Positions 14,478-22,601 of a stretch of DNA of 29,673 nucleotides are shown in pieces. Below the pieces are notes generated by a model. That model was not told the DNA's origin. It saw nothing but the letters and a program-made list of their open reading frames with translations, and made no database searches. A program made the translations under genes and the position numbers. Source of the stretch: CAYRVF01 sp964427535 (lineage in GTDB: Bacteria > Chloroflexota > Ktedonobacteria > Ktedonobacterales > JADMIN01); the NCBI GenBank assembly GCA_964427535.1, contig CAYRVF010000065.1, positions 1 through 29,673 of the forward strand, given 5' to 3'. Numbering within the stretch: position 1 is the stretch's first letter; every line of letters begins with the position of its first letter.

Positions 14478-17400
14478 ATGCCTCCCAATGTCGACTCTCG
14501 CGTCGGAAGCACGGTTGACAACTATCGCCTGCTCAGTGTGCTGGGCACCGGCAGCACCAGTGTGGTGTATCTCGGTCAGCGTCTCGACGACACACACGCC
14601 CTGGTCGCGGTCAAGGTGCTGGCATCCGACGCCACCGTTCAGCCATCGGACTATGCCGCGTTTCGCATGCGCTTCATGCGTGAGGCACGGGCCGCGGGCA
14701 GATTACGCAACGAGCACATCTTGCCGGTGCTCAACTATGGCGAATTCGAGGGCACGACCTATATGGTGATGCCCGTTATCGTGGGCGGCACGCTCGCGAC
14801 ACGACTCGCCTACCAGCAGGGACCTCTGCCGCTCCCGGAGATCGCGGATTATCTGAAGCAGATTGCCGACGCGCTGGACGCCGCCCACCGGCACGGACTG
14901 GTGCATCGCGACGTGAAGCCTTCGAACATTCTGCTGGACGAGCACGGCCACGTCTACTTGACGGATTTCGGCATCGCCCGCCTGTTTGATAGTGGCGATA
15001 ACGCGCTCACGCGCGAAGGGCCAGAAACGCTGACGCGCACGGGCCAGGTGCTCGGCACGCCGTATTACATGGCCCCAGAGCAGATCAAGGGCGAGCTGGT
15101 AACCCCGGCGACCGACATCTACGCGACCGGTGTGGTGCTCTTTCAGATGGTCACGGGACAGGTGCCCTTCCACGGCGATACGCCGCTCGCGGTGGCATTG
15201 CAGCATCTGCAAGAGACGCCCTGCGCGCCTTCGTTGCTGCGCGACGAGCTACCAGGTCCCATCGAAGCGGTGATTCTGCGCGCGCTGGCCAAAGATCCAA
15301 AAGACCGGTTCGCGACGGCCGGTGACATGGCGGAAGCGTTTGAGGCGGGCCTTAAGTCGATGGATGTCGCCGCGCCCGCCACATCGGGTGGAGGCACATG
15401 GCCCTTTGCCAGCAGCTTTAACGCCCGCATCCCCAGCGCGGAGGACTCCTCACCAGACGAGGTGAACCGGGGAGATACCGAGCGCTATGCTCCACTGGTG
15501 GGCATGCGGCTTGGCGCATATACGGTCCAGCGGCTTGTCGAGTCCAGCGAGGTAGGCGCGGTCTTCGTCGCGTACCGCGAAGGTTATCAGACCGCATACC
15601 GGCTGCGTGTCCTCAATGTGCCTCCGGTGTTGTCGTCTGATCAGCGCACCGTCTATCAGGCGCAGTTCCTGGCGCGCGCCCGTCAACTGGCCACGCTCGA
15701 CGCTCCTACCATCCTGCCGCTCGTGGACTTCGGCAACGATCAGGGTGTGCAGTATCTCGTGTCACCTGATCCCGGCGGCCCATCACTCACTGACGTCCTG
15801 GCGCACAGTGGCCGGCTCGACTTCTCTACGGTCGCCCGCTATCTCGATCAGATCGCTGCGGCGCTCACGTATGCCCACGAACATGGCGTGCTCCATCTCG
15901 ACCTCAGCGCTGACCGGGTCTATGTGCGTGACGACGGCAACGTGCTCGTCGCCGACTTCGGAGTACGCGCGATGCTGCCGCACCAGGAGCCCGACGCGAT
16001 ATCGCTGGTGGTGGAAAGCGAGGCGTGCAGCCCGGAGCAACTCCTGGGCAAGCCCACAGGCGAGTACACCGACGTGTACGCGCTGGGTGCCGTGCTGTAC
16101 CAGATGCTGACGGGCCAGCCGGTGTTCACGGGCCAGACGGCGGATGATGTCGCGCAGCAACACCTGTACTCCAGCGTGCCGCCTCTCCGCTCGCGGCGCG
16201 GCAGCGCGCCCGCTGGATTGGACAACATCCTGGCGCGGTCCATGGCGAAGGCGCCCGAGCGACGTTTCCGGCGGCCTGCCGACCTGGCGCTCGCCTATCA
16301 GGCAGTCGTGCAGAGCGCGACGGACGCCTCGTCACAGGCGAACGCGGGCACCATCGTGGCCGCACGCGGCATGTCGGGCTCGATGCCCGTACCTACCACG
16401 CTTCCGCTCAGCCCGACGGTCCCGGTCGCTCTGGACGTGCCCGAGCGAGATGAAGCGACGAGCAGGCAGGCTGCCATTACGCGGCAACTGCCACCGACGC
16501 CGCCAGGCGAGTCGCCACCTTTTGTCGTCGAGCCAGCCCCGGCAGGTGGACCACGTCCGCGACGGGGAGGAGGGAACGCCGCCTGGGTCGCGCTCGCGCT
16601 TGTCGTGCTGGTGGGGATCGTGGCGGGCGCCTATGGCATCTATAACAACCGAGCGCAGATGCGGAAGCAGACGAGCGGCTCATCCGCGCCGGTTGCGCGC
16701 ACGGTGGGCACGGCCGTCTTCACCGACAACCCCTCCGCTCCGGCGGGCCACACCGACGAGGTCCGCCTCGACAATTTCAGCTTGCCCGCGCCCGCGGCTG
16801 GCACGGTGTACGTCGCATGGCTTCTCTCGCAGGCGACCGACCGCTCCCAGATACTCGGCACCATGACGAAGCAGGGCAGCCAGTACTCGATTGACTACGC
16901 GACCAGCAATGGGACCAACCTACTTGCGGGTCCGTACGATACCGTCGAGATTACGGCAGAACAGGGGCAATCGTTGCGGCCGGATGGCACCGTGGTGGCA
17001 CGCGCGACATATCCCACCGGCGCGTTCGCCCATATTGGTCACCTGTTGGTGGCATGGCCGGGGAACGCAGTGAATCCGCCCACACCGAATCATGTGGGGT
17101 TTGTCATCGGGCTGGTTGGTCAGACGAGTCTGCTGAACACCCAGGCGCAGGCGCTGCAGGCATTCGCCGCCAGCAACAACAGGAGCGGGATCATCTGTGC
17201 CGCGCAGAGCATCATCGACATCAGCGAGGGGGCGTCTGGTCCAAGCTATCAGCCATTGCCTGGCTATTGCGGGAGTGTCGGCGTCACCCAGACGGGCGAC
17301 GGCTACGGCATCCTCGGCGGTTTGGGCTATACCTCCGGCGTGCTGGACCATGCCGCGCTCGCCTCAACCGCCTCGGACGCGACGCCTACAGTGAAGCTGC

Positions 17401-17660
17401 ATGCCGGACACGTGAAGATCGCCGCGACGGACGTAAACGGCTGGGTCACGACTGTGGACCATGATGCGTTCTGGATCCTGCATCATCCGACGGATACCTC
17501 ACACGTGCATGAGATCACCACTCTGTCGCTCAATGCCTATCAGGGCACGGATATCAACGGCGACGAGCACGTGGATCCGGTGCCGGGCGAGGCGGGCGCG
17601 TTGACGGCGTACGAGCACGCCCAGCTCATGGCCTCGCTCTCGCTGACACACACACCGTAG
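14478..17660 (+). CDS. Transmembrane receptor Ser/Thr kinase with second, degenerate kinase domain
   Basis: 1060 aa. Kinase 1 (about 15-290) is complete: Gly loop LGTGSTSVV, Lys46, HRDVKPSN (143-150), DFG (163-165), MAPEQ (198-202). Kinase 2 (about 350-615) lacks the Gly loop, has Arg377 at the Lys position, and HLD (473-475) in place of HRD followed by LSADR; DFG (493-495) and SPEQ remain. It is probably a pseudokinase. After a Pro-rich linker, one membrane helix (703-722) leads to an outside domain of about 340 residues with no family I recognise. It contains WLLSQATDRSQILG, a His-rich strand segment and a Ca2+-loop-like DINGDEHVD (1025-1033). ATG 14478 has GGGGAGG 9 nt upstream; TTG 14448 is less likely. 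Confidence 0.93.
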   Translation: MPPNVDSRVGSTVDNYRLLSVLGTGSTSVVYLGQRLDDTHALVAVKVLASDATVQPSDYAAFRMRFMREARAAGRLRNEHILPVLNYGEFEGTTYMVMPVIVGGTLATRLAYQQGPLPLPEIADYLKQIADALDAAHRHGLVHRDVKPSNILLDEHGHVYLTDFGIARLFDSGDNALTREGPETLTRTGQVLGTPYYMAPEQIKGELVTPATDIYATGVVLFQMVTGQVPFHGDTPLAVALQHLQETPCAPSLLRDELPGPIEAVILRALAKDPKDRFATAGDMAEAFEAGLKSMDVAAPATSGGGTWPFASSFNARIPSAEDSSPDEVNRGDTERYAPLVGMRLGAYTVQRLVESSEVGAVFVAYREGYQTAYRLRVLNVPPVLSSDQRTVYQAQFLARARQLATLDAPTILPLVDFGNDQGVQYLVSPDPGGPSLTDVLAHSGRLDFSTVARYLDQIAAALTYAHEHGVLHLDLSADRVYVRDDGNVLVADFGVRAMLPHQEPDAISLVVESEACSPEQLLGKPTGEYTDVYALGAVLYQMLTGQPVFTGQTADDVAQQHLYSSVPPLRSRRGSAPAGLDNILARSMAKAPERRFRRPADLALAYQAVVQSATDASSQANAGTIVAARGMSGSMPVPTTLPLSPTVPVALDVPERDEATSRQAAITRQLPPTPPGESPPFVVEPAPAGGPRPRRGGGNAAWVALALVVLVGIVAGAYGIYNNRAQMRKQTSGSSAPVARTVGTAVFTDNPSAPAGHTDEVRLDNFSLPAPAAGTVYVAWLLSQATDRSQILGTMTKQGSQYSIDYATSNGTNLLAGPYDTVEITAEQGQSLRPDGTVVARATYPTGAFAHIGHLLVAWPGNAVNPPTPNHVGFVIGLVGQTSLLNTQAQALQAFAASNNRSGIICAAQSIIDISEGASGPSYQPLPGYCGSVGVTQTGDGYGILGGLGYTSGVLDHAALASTASDATPTVKLHAGHVKIAATDVNGWVTTVDHDAFWILHHPTDTSHVHEITTLSLNAYQGTDINGDEHVDPVPGEAGALTAYEHAQLMASLSLTHTP

Positions 17661-17713
17661 CCGGGCGGAAGTCGGGGGAGTGCACATGTGATGTATGCAG
17701 ACGGACGGTGTAG

Positions 17714-20695
17714 ATGACCACGAGCCAATCGGTAACATTCGGGGCGCTGCTCAAACGGCACCGGCGCGCGACCGGCCTCACGCAGGAAGAGCTCGCCGGG
17801 CAGGCCGAGTTGAGCGTCGAGGCTATCAGCGCGCTGGAGCGCGGCGTGAGTCGCGCCCCCCATAAAGACACCGTCGAGCTGCTGGCTAACGCCCTGGGGC
17901 TGACAAGCCAGGAGCGTGCGGTGTTTGCCGCGTCTGCCCGCATGCGCGGAGAGGCGGAGTCCCTTCCGTTGAGCCATGTGTACTCCGCTCCAGCGGAGGA
18001 GGGACCCCTGGTCGGACGTGACCGGCAGCTTGCCGCGATCGATCGGCATCTTGCGGGCAGTGGTCCACCGGTGCTGTTAATCGCGGGCGAGCCGGGCATC
18101 GGCAAGTCGCGGCTCTTGCGCGAGGCGGCGAAGCGTGGCAGAGGGGGCGGATGGCGGGTCCTCTGCGGCAGCAGCTCGTGGCTGGGCAGCCAGGACCCCT
18201 ATGCCTGCATGCTGCAGGAGCCCTATGCCTGCATGCTCGACGCGCTGCACAGCTACATCCGTGTGCAGACGCCCACGCAGCTCCGGGCCGATCTGCGCGA
18301 GTGCGGTTGGATGGTCTCGCTGTTGCCCGAGCTCGCCGAGAGTGGCGTGCTGTCTCCGCCTGCGGCGAGCCTCCCACCAGAGCAGGAAAAACGGCTGATG
18401 CGCGGCGCGGTTGTGCGTTTTCTCGCTACCATCGCCGGACCCGCTGGTACGCTGCTGTTGCTCGACGACCTGCAGTGGGCGGGAGCCGACGGCCTGGAGC
18501 TGCTGCTCGCGCTGATGCAGTCGCCGGCGGGAGCACCGCTACGTGTCATCGGCACCTATCGTGATACCGAGGTGGCGCCGCAGTCGCCGCTCGCGGGCGC
18601 GCTCGGCGAGCTTGCGCATGCCCGGCTAGCGCACCAGATGCGTCTCGGTCCGCTCCAGCCGGAGGAAGCCGCGACACTCTTCGCGCATCTGGTCGCCGAC
18701 AGTCCCGATGGCGATGCGGCGGTCTCGGAGCGCGTGCTCGCTCGCGCGGGCGGTGTCCCCTTCTTTCTGGTCAGTTGCGCGGAAGGGCTGCGGTCGGGCT
18801 CACTCTCAAGCTCGGGACCCGATTCCGTGCCGTGGGACATCGCCGAGACGGTGCGGCAGCGCATCGCCTCGCTGCCCGAGAGTGCCCATGAGTTGCTCGC
18901 CGTCGCAGCGGTGGTGGACCGTCCAGTCTCGCGGAGCATCGTGCTGGCGGCGGCGGCCCGTCCCGCCTGGGACGAGGGCGAGCTGGCGCGCGGACTCGAC
19001 GAGGCCTCCCGGGCGCGTCTCTTGATGGAACCCGAGCCGGAGACCTACCAGTTCGCCCACAATCTCGTCCGCGATGTCGTCTGGAACGATGTGGGGACGG
19101 CATATCGCGCGACGCTCCATCGCCGGGTCGCCGAGGTGCTCGAACGGCAGCCCGGCGACGCGCCGGTGGAGATGCTGGCGTTCCACTACTCGCGCTGTGG
19201 CGAGCGAGAAAAGGCCGTCATCTATCTGGAGCGTGCGGGTGATCGGGCGCGGGCTGCCTATGCGAACGCGGCGGCGGAGGGCCACTACCGAGAGTTGGTG
19301 GCGCGGCTCGACGAGCTCCGGCGTCCGGCGGACGGCGCACGTGCAAGAGAAAAACTCGGTACGATATTGCAGCGGTCGGCGCACTTTGACGAGGCACTGG
19401 GAGTGTTGGAGAGCGCGTATCAGATGTATCGCGCGCTGGGGGACCGCGACGGTTTACGCCGCACGGTGGCCCAGATCGGACGCGTGCATGCGCGGCGCGG
19501 CACCCCGGACGAAGGCATCGTCCGCATTCAGTCGCTGCTGCGGACGGCTGATGCGGAGCCAGCGTCGGCGTCGCTCGCCGGGCTCTTTGTCGCGCTGGCC
19601 GATCTCTACTACGCCAGCGGACGCTACCGCGACCAGCTTGCGGCTGCCGAGCGGGGTGCGGCATTGGCGCGTGCGGCGGGCGACGATCGCCTCGTCGCGC
19701 AGGCCGAGCAGTGGCGCAGCACCGCGTTGCTCTCGCTGGGCCAGCCGGAGCAGGGGCTGAGCGCGCTCGAAGACGTGCTCCCACGGGCCGAAGAGCTGGG
19801 TGACCTCTCCAGCCATATGCACGCGCTCGATCACATCGCGCTGGCCTATATGCAGCGCGGCGAGCTGGCCAAAAGCCGCGCCTACATCGAGCGCGGACTT
19901 GCCGTCGCCGCGATCACCGGCGACATGGTGCAGACGGCGTTCATGACCTATTACCAGGGCGTCCTCGACATGCTCGCGGGCGAGTGGAAGCAGGCACGTG
20001 AGCAGTTCGAGCGGTCCGTCTCGATGGTGCGGCAGTTGCCCTCAAGCTGGACATCTGCCTATCCGCTGCTGGGGTTGGGGAGCCTGTGCCTGTACGAAGG
20101 GCGCTGGCAGGAGGCATCGCACTTTCTGCAAGAGGCGCTGACTATCGGCGAGCGCAGTGGCGATCTGCAGGCGCTGCGGCAGGCGGTTGCGGCCCTGGTC
20201 GAGCGCGATCTGCTCGAAGGCCGTGTCGAAGTGGCGCGCGGGCGGCTCGATCGACTGCGCGGGCGCGGCGCCACCAGCGAGGAGGATGAGACCGCGCAGA
20301 TACTGGCGCTGCTCGCCTGGGTGCGGCTAGAGCAGGGAGCGACGGAGCAGGCGGCTGCGGCGGTGAGCGCGAGTCTGGCCCGTGCGAAGGCGGAACAGAA
20401 CCGGCTCGCGGAGATTGAGGCACTGCGGGTGCGGGCGATGATCGCCAGCCAGCAGCAAGCGTGGCCAGACGCCGAGCGGTCGCTCGACGATGCGCTCGGG
20501 ATGTGCCGGGGCCTCGCCTGTCCCTACCATGAGGCGCGGGTGCTCTACGTGTTTGGCGTGCTGGAATCGTTACGCGACCAGCCCGACGCGGCTCGTCACC
20601 AATGGGAGGCCGCGGCGAGCATCCTTGGACGGCTCGGCGAGCGCCTGTACGCCGCACGCATACGACAGGCGAGCGCAACGGTGAACGTACCATGA
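17714..20695 (+). CDS. HTH-AAA-TPR (STAND-like) transcriptional regulator
   Basis: 993 aa. Residues 8-75 are a Cro/C1-type helix-turn-helix (LLKRHRRATGLTQEELA, SVEAISALERG). Residues 98-350 are an AAA/STAND ATPase, with Walker A GEPGIGKS (125-132) and Walker B LLLLDDLQW (Asp251, Asp252). Residues 530-993 are TPR-like helical repeats with few breaks. Such proteins act as signal-dependent DNA-binding switches, with the TPR part sensing the ligand. Odd feature: an 8-codon tandem duplication, QDPYACML then QEPYACML (160-175), just after Walker A. The ribosome site before ATG 17714 is weak. It starts 53 nt after the kinase gene on the same strand, so co-transcription is possible. Its target genes are unknown. 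Confidence 0.9.
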   Translation: MTTSQSVTFGALLKRHRRATGLTQEELAGQAELSVEAISALERGVSRAPHKDTVELLANALGLTSQERAVFAASARMRGEAESLPLSHVYSAPAEEGPLVGRDRQLAAIDRHLAGSGPPVLLIAGEPGIGKSRLLREAAKRGRGGGWRVLCGSSSWLGSQDPYACMLQEPYACMLDALHSYIRVQTPTQLRADLRECGWMVSLLPELAESGVLSPPAASLPPEQEKRLMRGAVVRFLATIAGPAGTLLLLDDLQWAGADGLELLLALMQSPAGAPLRVIGTYRDTEVAPQSPLAGALGELAHARLAHQMRLGPLQPEEAATLFAHLVADSPDGDAAVSERVLARAGGVPFFLVSCAEGLRSGSLSSSGPDSVPWDIAETVRQRIASLPESAHELLAVAAVVDRPVSRSIVLAAAARPAWDEGELARGLDEASRARLLMEPEPETYQFAHNLVRDVVWNDVGTAYRATLHRRVAEVLERQPGDAPVEMLAFHYSRCGEREKAVIYLERAGDRARAAYANAAAEGHYRELVARLDELRRPADGARAREKLGTILQRSAHFDEALGVLESAYQMYRALGDRDGLRRTVAQIGRVHARRGTPDEGIVRIQSLLRTADAEPASASLAGLFVALADLYYASGRYRDQLAAAERGAALARAAGDDRLVAQAEQWRSTALLSLGQPEQGLSALEDVLPRAEELGDLSSHMHALDHIALAYMQRGELAKSRAYIERGLAVAAITGDMVQTAFMTYYQGVLDMLAGEWKQAREQFERSVSMVRQLPSSWTSAYPLLGLGSLCLYEGRWQEASHFLQEALTIGERSGDLQALRQAVAALVERDLLEGRVEVARGRLDRLRGRGATSEEDETAQILALLAWVRLEQGATEQAAAAVSASLARAKAEQNRLAEIEALRVRAMIASQQQAWPDAERSLDDALGMCRGLACPYHEARVLYVFGVLESLRDQPDAARHQWEAAASILGRLGERLYAARIRQASATVNVP
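18191..18237 (+). repeat. 24-bp in-frame tandem duplication inside the HTH-AAA-TPR gene
   Basis: CAGGA(C/G)CCCTATGCC and the following TGCATGCT occur at 18191-18213 and 18215-18237, matching at 22 of 23 positions, offset by exactly 24 nt. The result is QDPYACML followed by QEPYACML. Near identity at the DNA level, including third positions, suggests a recent event. The frame is kept. Confidence 0.85.
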
Positions 20696-20710
20696 TGGCC
20701 GCATTTGCCG

Positions 20711-20740
20711 CTGCCGGCGGAGATGTCTCCCCGGAGGCAG
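20711..20740 (+). terminator. Hairpin between the regulator gene and ATP-grasp B
   Basis: CTGCC (20711-20715) and GGCAG (20736-20740), plus inner GGAGA and TCTCC (20719-20723, 20726-20730), form a GC-rich stem with bulges 15 nt after the regulator stop codon. No U-tract follows. It may be a weak terminator or an intercistronic stem. Confidence 0.4.
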
Positions 20741-20783
20741 ACTGCGACGGTTGACCCGGCGGAAGTAGACAGGAGCAAGTCTC

Positions 20784-21620
20784 ATGCGAATCGGCGTGAT
20801 CGCGGACTGGCTGAACCCGAACATGGAGCAGCTCATGGGGCTGCTGAGCGACAGGGGCGTGACGCTCCAGTTGATCTTCCCCGAGAAGCAGTTGACCGAC
20901 CTCGCGGAGGTGCGCGTCGAGAACGATCTCTATCTGCTCAAGTCTGGCACGGAGCCCGCGCTTAGCCTCGGTGGATCGCTGCACATGCTCGGTGCGACGA
21001 CCCTGAACCCGTACCCGACGGTGCAGATGCTGCGCAACAAGGTCATCGTCATGCGGGCGCTGCAGGCGGCGGGCGTGCCCGTGCCGGATACGTATATGAC
21101 GTCGAATGCCAGCGACTTCGTGCCGCTGCTCGCCGGCGGGCCGTTGATTCTCAAGCCGTATCGCGGCACGCGTGGCCGGGGCGTGCGTGTGATCCGCCAG
21201 CCCGAGGACCTCGACGACCTGCCCGAGGACGACCTGCTGCTCGCCCAGCGCTATCACGCGCCGGATGGGCCGAACGGCTACGACCACAAGATCTTCCGCA
21301 TCGGCGAGCGCATCTTCGGCATCCGCCGCGTCTGGCCCATCGTAACCTACGAGGACAAGGCAGGCCACCCGTTCGAGCCGTGGTCCGAGCTGCGCGAGAT
21401 TGCCATTCGCTGCGGCGAAGCGTTCGGCATCGACCTCTACGGGCTGGACATCATTATGAGCGACGGCAAGCCGTACGTCGTCGACCTCAACAAGTTCGGC
21501 AGCTACATGGGCGTGCCCGACGCCTCCCGGCTGCTCGCGGACTATGTGTACGCGGCAGGCGAGCGTGCGATGCGTGGCGAGCCAGTCGTGGCAGCGGCAC
21601 AGGTGAGCGCCCGTCCCTGA
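20784..21620 (+). CDS. ATP-grasp ligase, RimK/ITPK-like (paralog B)
   Basis: 278 aa. The ATP lysine is Lys124 (LILKPYRG), the Gly-rich loop is GTRGRG (128-133), the hinge strand is LLLAQRYH, and a YDHKIFRIGERIFGIRRVW core follows, with Mg2+ ligands Asp222 and Asp234/Asn236 (YVVDLNKF). The N-terminal domain has NDLYLLKS and TLNPYPTVQMLRNK. It clearly resembles the protein at 11554-12429 over its whole length, but has an insertion with PNGYDHKIF and PWSELREIAIRCGEA. The substrate is unknown: amino acid addition to a protein or peptide tail, and sugar-alcohol phosphorylation, are both family options. The AGGAG ribosome site is 9 nt upstream of ATG 20784. A hairpin 36 nt after the stop may end the transcript. 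Confidence 0.86.
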   Translation: MRIGVIADWLNPNMEQLMGLLSDRGVTLQLIFPEKQLTDLAEVRVENDLYLLKSGTEPALSLGGSLHMLGATTLNPYPTVQMLRNKVIVMRALQAAGVPVPDTYMTSNASDFVPLLAGGPLILKPYRGTRGRGVRVIRQPEDLDDLPEDDLLLAQRYHAPDGPNGYDHKIFRIGERIFGIRRVWPIVTYEDKAGHPFEPWSELREIAIRCGEAFGIDLYGLDIIMSDGKPYVVDLNKFGSYMGVPDASRLLADYVYAAGERAMRGEPVVAAAQVSARP

Positions 21621-21655
21621 GTCTGACACGAGCACATCCACTCCCGCTACTTCTG

Positions 21656-21689
21656 CCGCGGTCAGTCAGTATGCGTGCTGGCCGCGGCG
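21656..21689 (+). terminator. Candidate terminator after ATP-grasp B
   Basis: GCCGCGGTCAG (21656-21666) pairs with CTGGCCGCGGC (21679-21689) in an 11-bp stem with one G-U and a 12-nt loop, starting 36 nt after the stop codon. It is followed by only a short GTTTC, so the U-tract is poor, as is common in GC-rich genomes. Confidence 0.5.
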
Positions 21690-21895
21690 TTTCGACGTGT
21701 GCGCCACGCCACTCAGACGCGCTCATGTGGCCTGCTGCCCTTGCAATCGTCGGCAGGGATGCGGACTTCACTTCGCTACGCCTCCTCTCTGAGCCTGCGC
21801 TGACGTCCCTGCCGTCGCGCCCTCCTTTCGTGCGGGCTGCTCTACGGGTGCTCGTGCGGGTTTTGCGTGGTGCCGGGCGCTCGTGTCGGTGACAC

Positions 21896-21935
21896 TGGGA
21901 TCATACGGGACGCCGGAAGACGCCGGTAGATCCCA
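21896..21935. repeat. Inverted repeat enclosing two GACGCCGG direct repeats
   Basis: TGGGATC and GATCCCA are 7-bp inverted arms, and GACGCCGG appears twice inside at a 10-bp step. The element lies about 67-106 nt before the DUF5666-like start codon. It may be a regulator site or a leader hairpin; nothing confirms either. Confidence 0.4.
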
Positions 21936-22001
21936 TCACAGATGCGATTGCGTAAGTCGCACGAGCAGGCGGGCAGCACGCCCGCGAGAGGAGATCCCGC
22001 A

Positions 22002-22601
22002 ATGTCTAGGTCGATTTCGCGCTTGCTGGTGGTTCTCGCGACGTGTCTGGCAGTTGCGTTCCTGATTGGCGGAGTGGTGATGGCGCGCGGTCAGTCTCCT
22101 GCCGGGCGGGCGGTCAGCCAGTCCACACCGTCGGGAATGTCTGGGATGTCAGGCGCACCCGTCAGTAACGTGCAGGCGCCCTATCAGGTCGCCAACAACT
22201 CGGGGCCGGGCACGAGCACGCCCCCAGCCAACGCCATTGCCAGCGCCGCCGACCCCGATGGCGACAGTTCGGGCCCTGAGGCGTCTGGCACGGTTGCCTC
22301 GATTGACCCGAGCGGCTCGGCGTTCGTGCTGACGACGGCGCAAGGCTCCGTTCCCTGTGTCGTCTCGGCCCAGACGATATATGCAGACGGCCTGCGCTCG
22401 ATCGCCGATGTGCATGCTGGCATGGCTCTCTACGTCGAAGGGCCTGTTCAGCCGGACGGCAGCATCGCCGCCACGCAGGTCGAAGGGACCAACGAGGTAA
22501 ATGATGCCCCTGAGTCTGGCGTGAACGCTGACCCAGCCAAACCCAACAATGGCCAGGCCGAACCCAACAATGGCCAGGCCGAACCCAACAATGGCCAGTA
22601 G
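22002..22601 (+). CDS. Secreted DUF5666-like protein with C-terminal repeats
   Basis: 199 aa. A signal peptide or anchor is at residues 7-27 (RLLVVLATCLAVAFLIGGVVM), followed by a Ser/Gly/Pro-rich linker. Then comes one DUF5666-like beta domain (about 94-160): GTVASIDPSGSAFVLTT, then CVVSAQTIYADGL, then HAGMALYVEGPVQPDGSIAA. DUF5666 is an OB-like domain of unknown function found in exported proteins. The C-terminus has three 7-residue repeats, AKPNNGQ, AEPNNGQ and AEPNNGQ, from 21-bp DNA repeats. ATG 22002 has AGAGGAG 8 nt upstream; the longer frame to 21942 has no signal-type start. A strong hairpin follows 30 nt after the stop. Confidence 0.75.
   Translation: MSRSISRLLVVLATCLAVAFLIGGVVMARGQSPAGRAVSQSTPSGMSGMSGAPVSNVQAPYQVANNSGPGTSTPPANAIASAADPDGDSSGPEASGTVASIDPSGSAFVLTTAQGSVPCVVSAQTIYADGLRSIADVHAGMALYVEGPVQPDGSIAATQVEGTNEVNDAPESGVNADPAKPNNGQAEPNNGQAEPNNGQ
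22540..22598 (+). repeat. 21-bp tandem repeat at the 3' end of the DUF5666-like gene
   Basis: AACCCAACAATGGCC followed by AGGCCG repeats at 22540-22560 and 22561-22581, with a partial third copy at 22582-22598 directly before the TAG stop. Copies are identical over the shared length. Such perfect minisatellites change copy number easily; each copy adds 7 residues (EPNNGQA). Confidence 0.85.

Larger units (their letters stand above)
21621..22001. other. Intergenic stretch between ATP-grasp B and the DUF5666-like gene
   Basis: 381 nt without a convincing gene. It holds the candidate terminator at 21656-21689 and, close to the next gene, an inverted repeat TGGGATC/GATCCCA (21896-21902 and 21929-21935). 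Between the arms lie two copies of GACGCCGG (21909-21916 and 21919-21926) with 10-bp period. No clear promoter was found. Confidence 0.5.

Noticed and set aside
20751..20756. TTGACC before ATP-grasp B as a -35 box
   Set aside because: The bases 17 nt downstream (AGCAAG) are not a -10, and this is the ribosome-site region.
20142..21641. 499-codon open frame on the minus strand
   Set aside because: It is antisense to the regulator and ATP-grasp B, whose plus-strand products have clear motifs. Its His/Arg/Ala-rich composition is typical of a GC-rich shadow frame.
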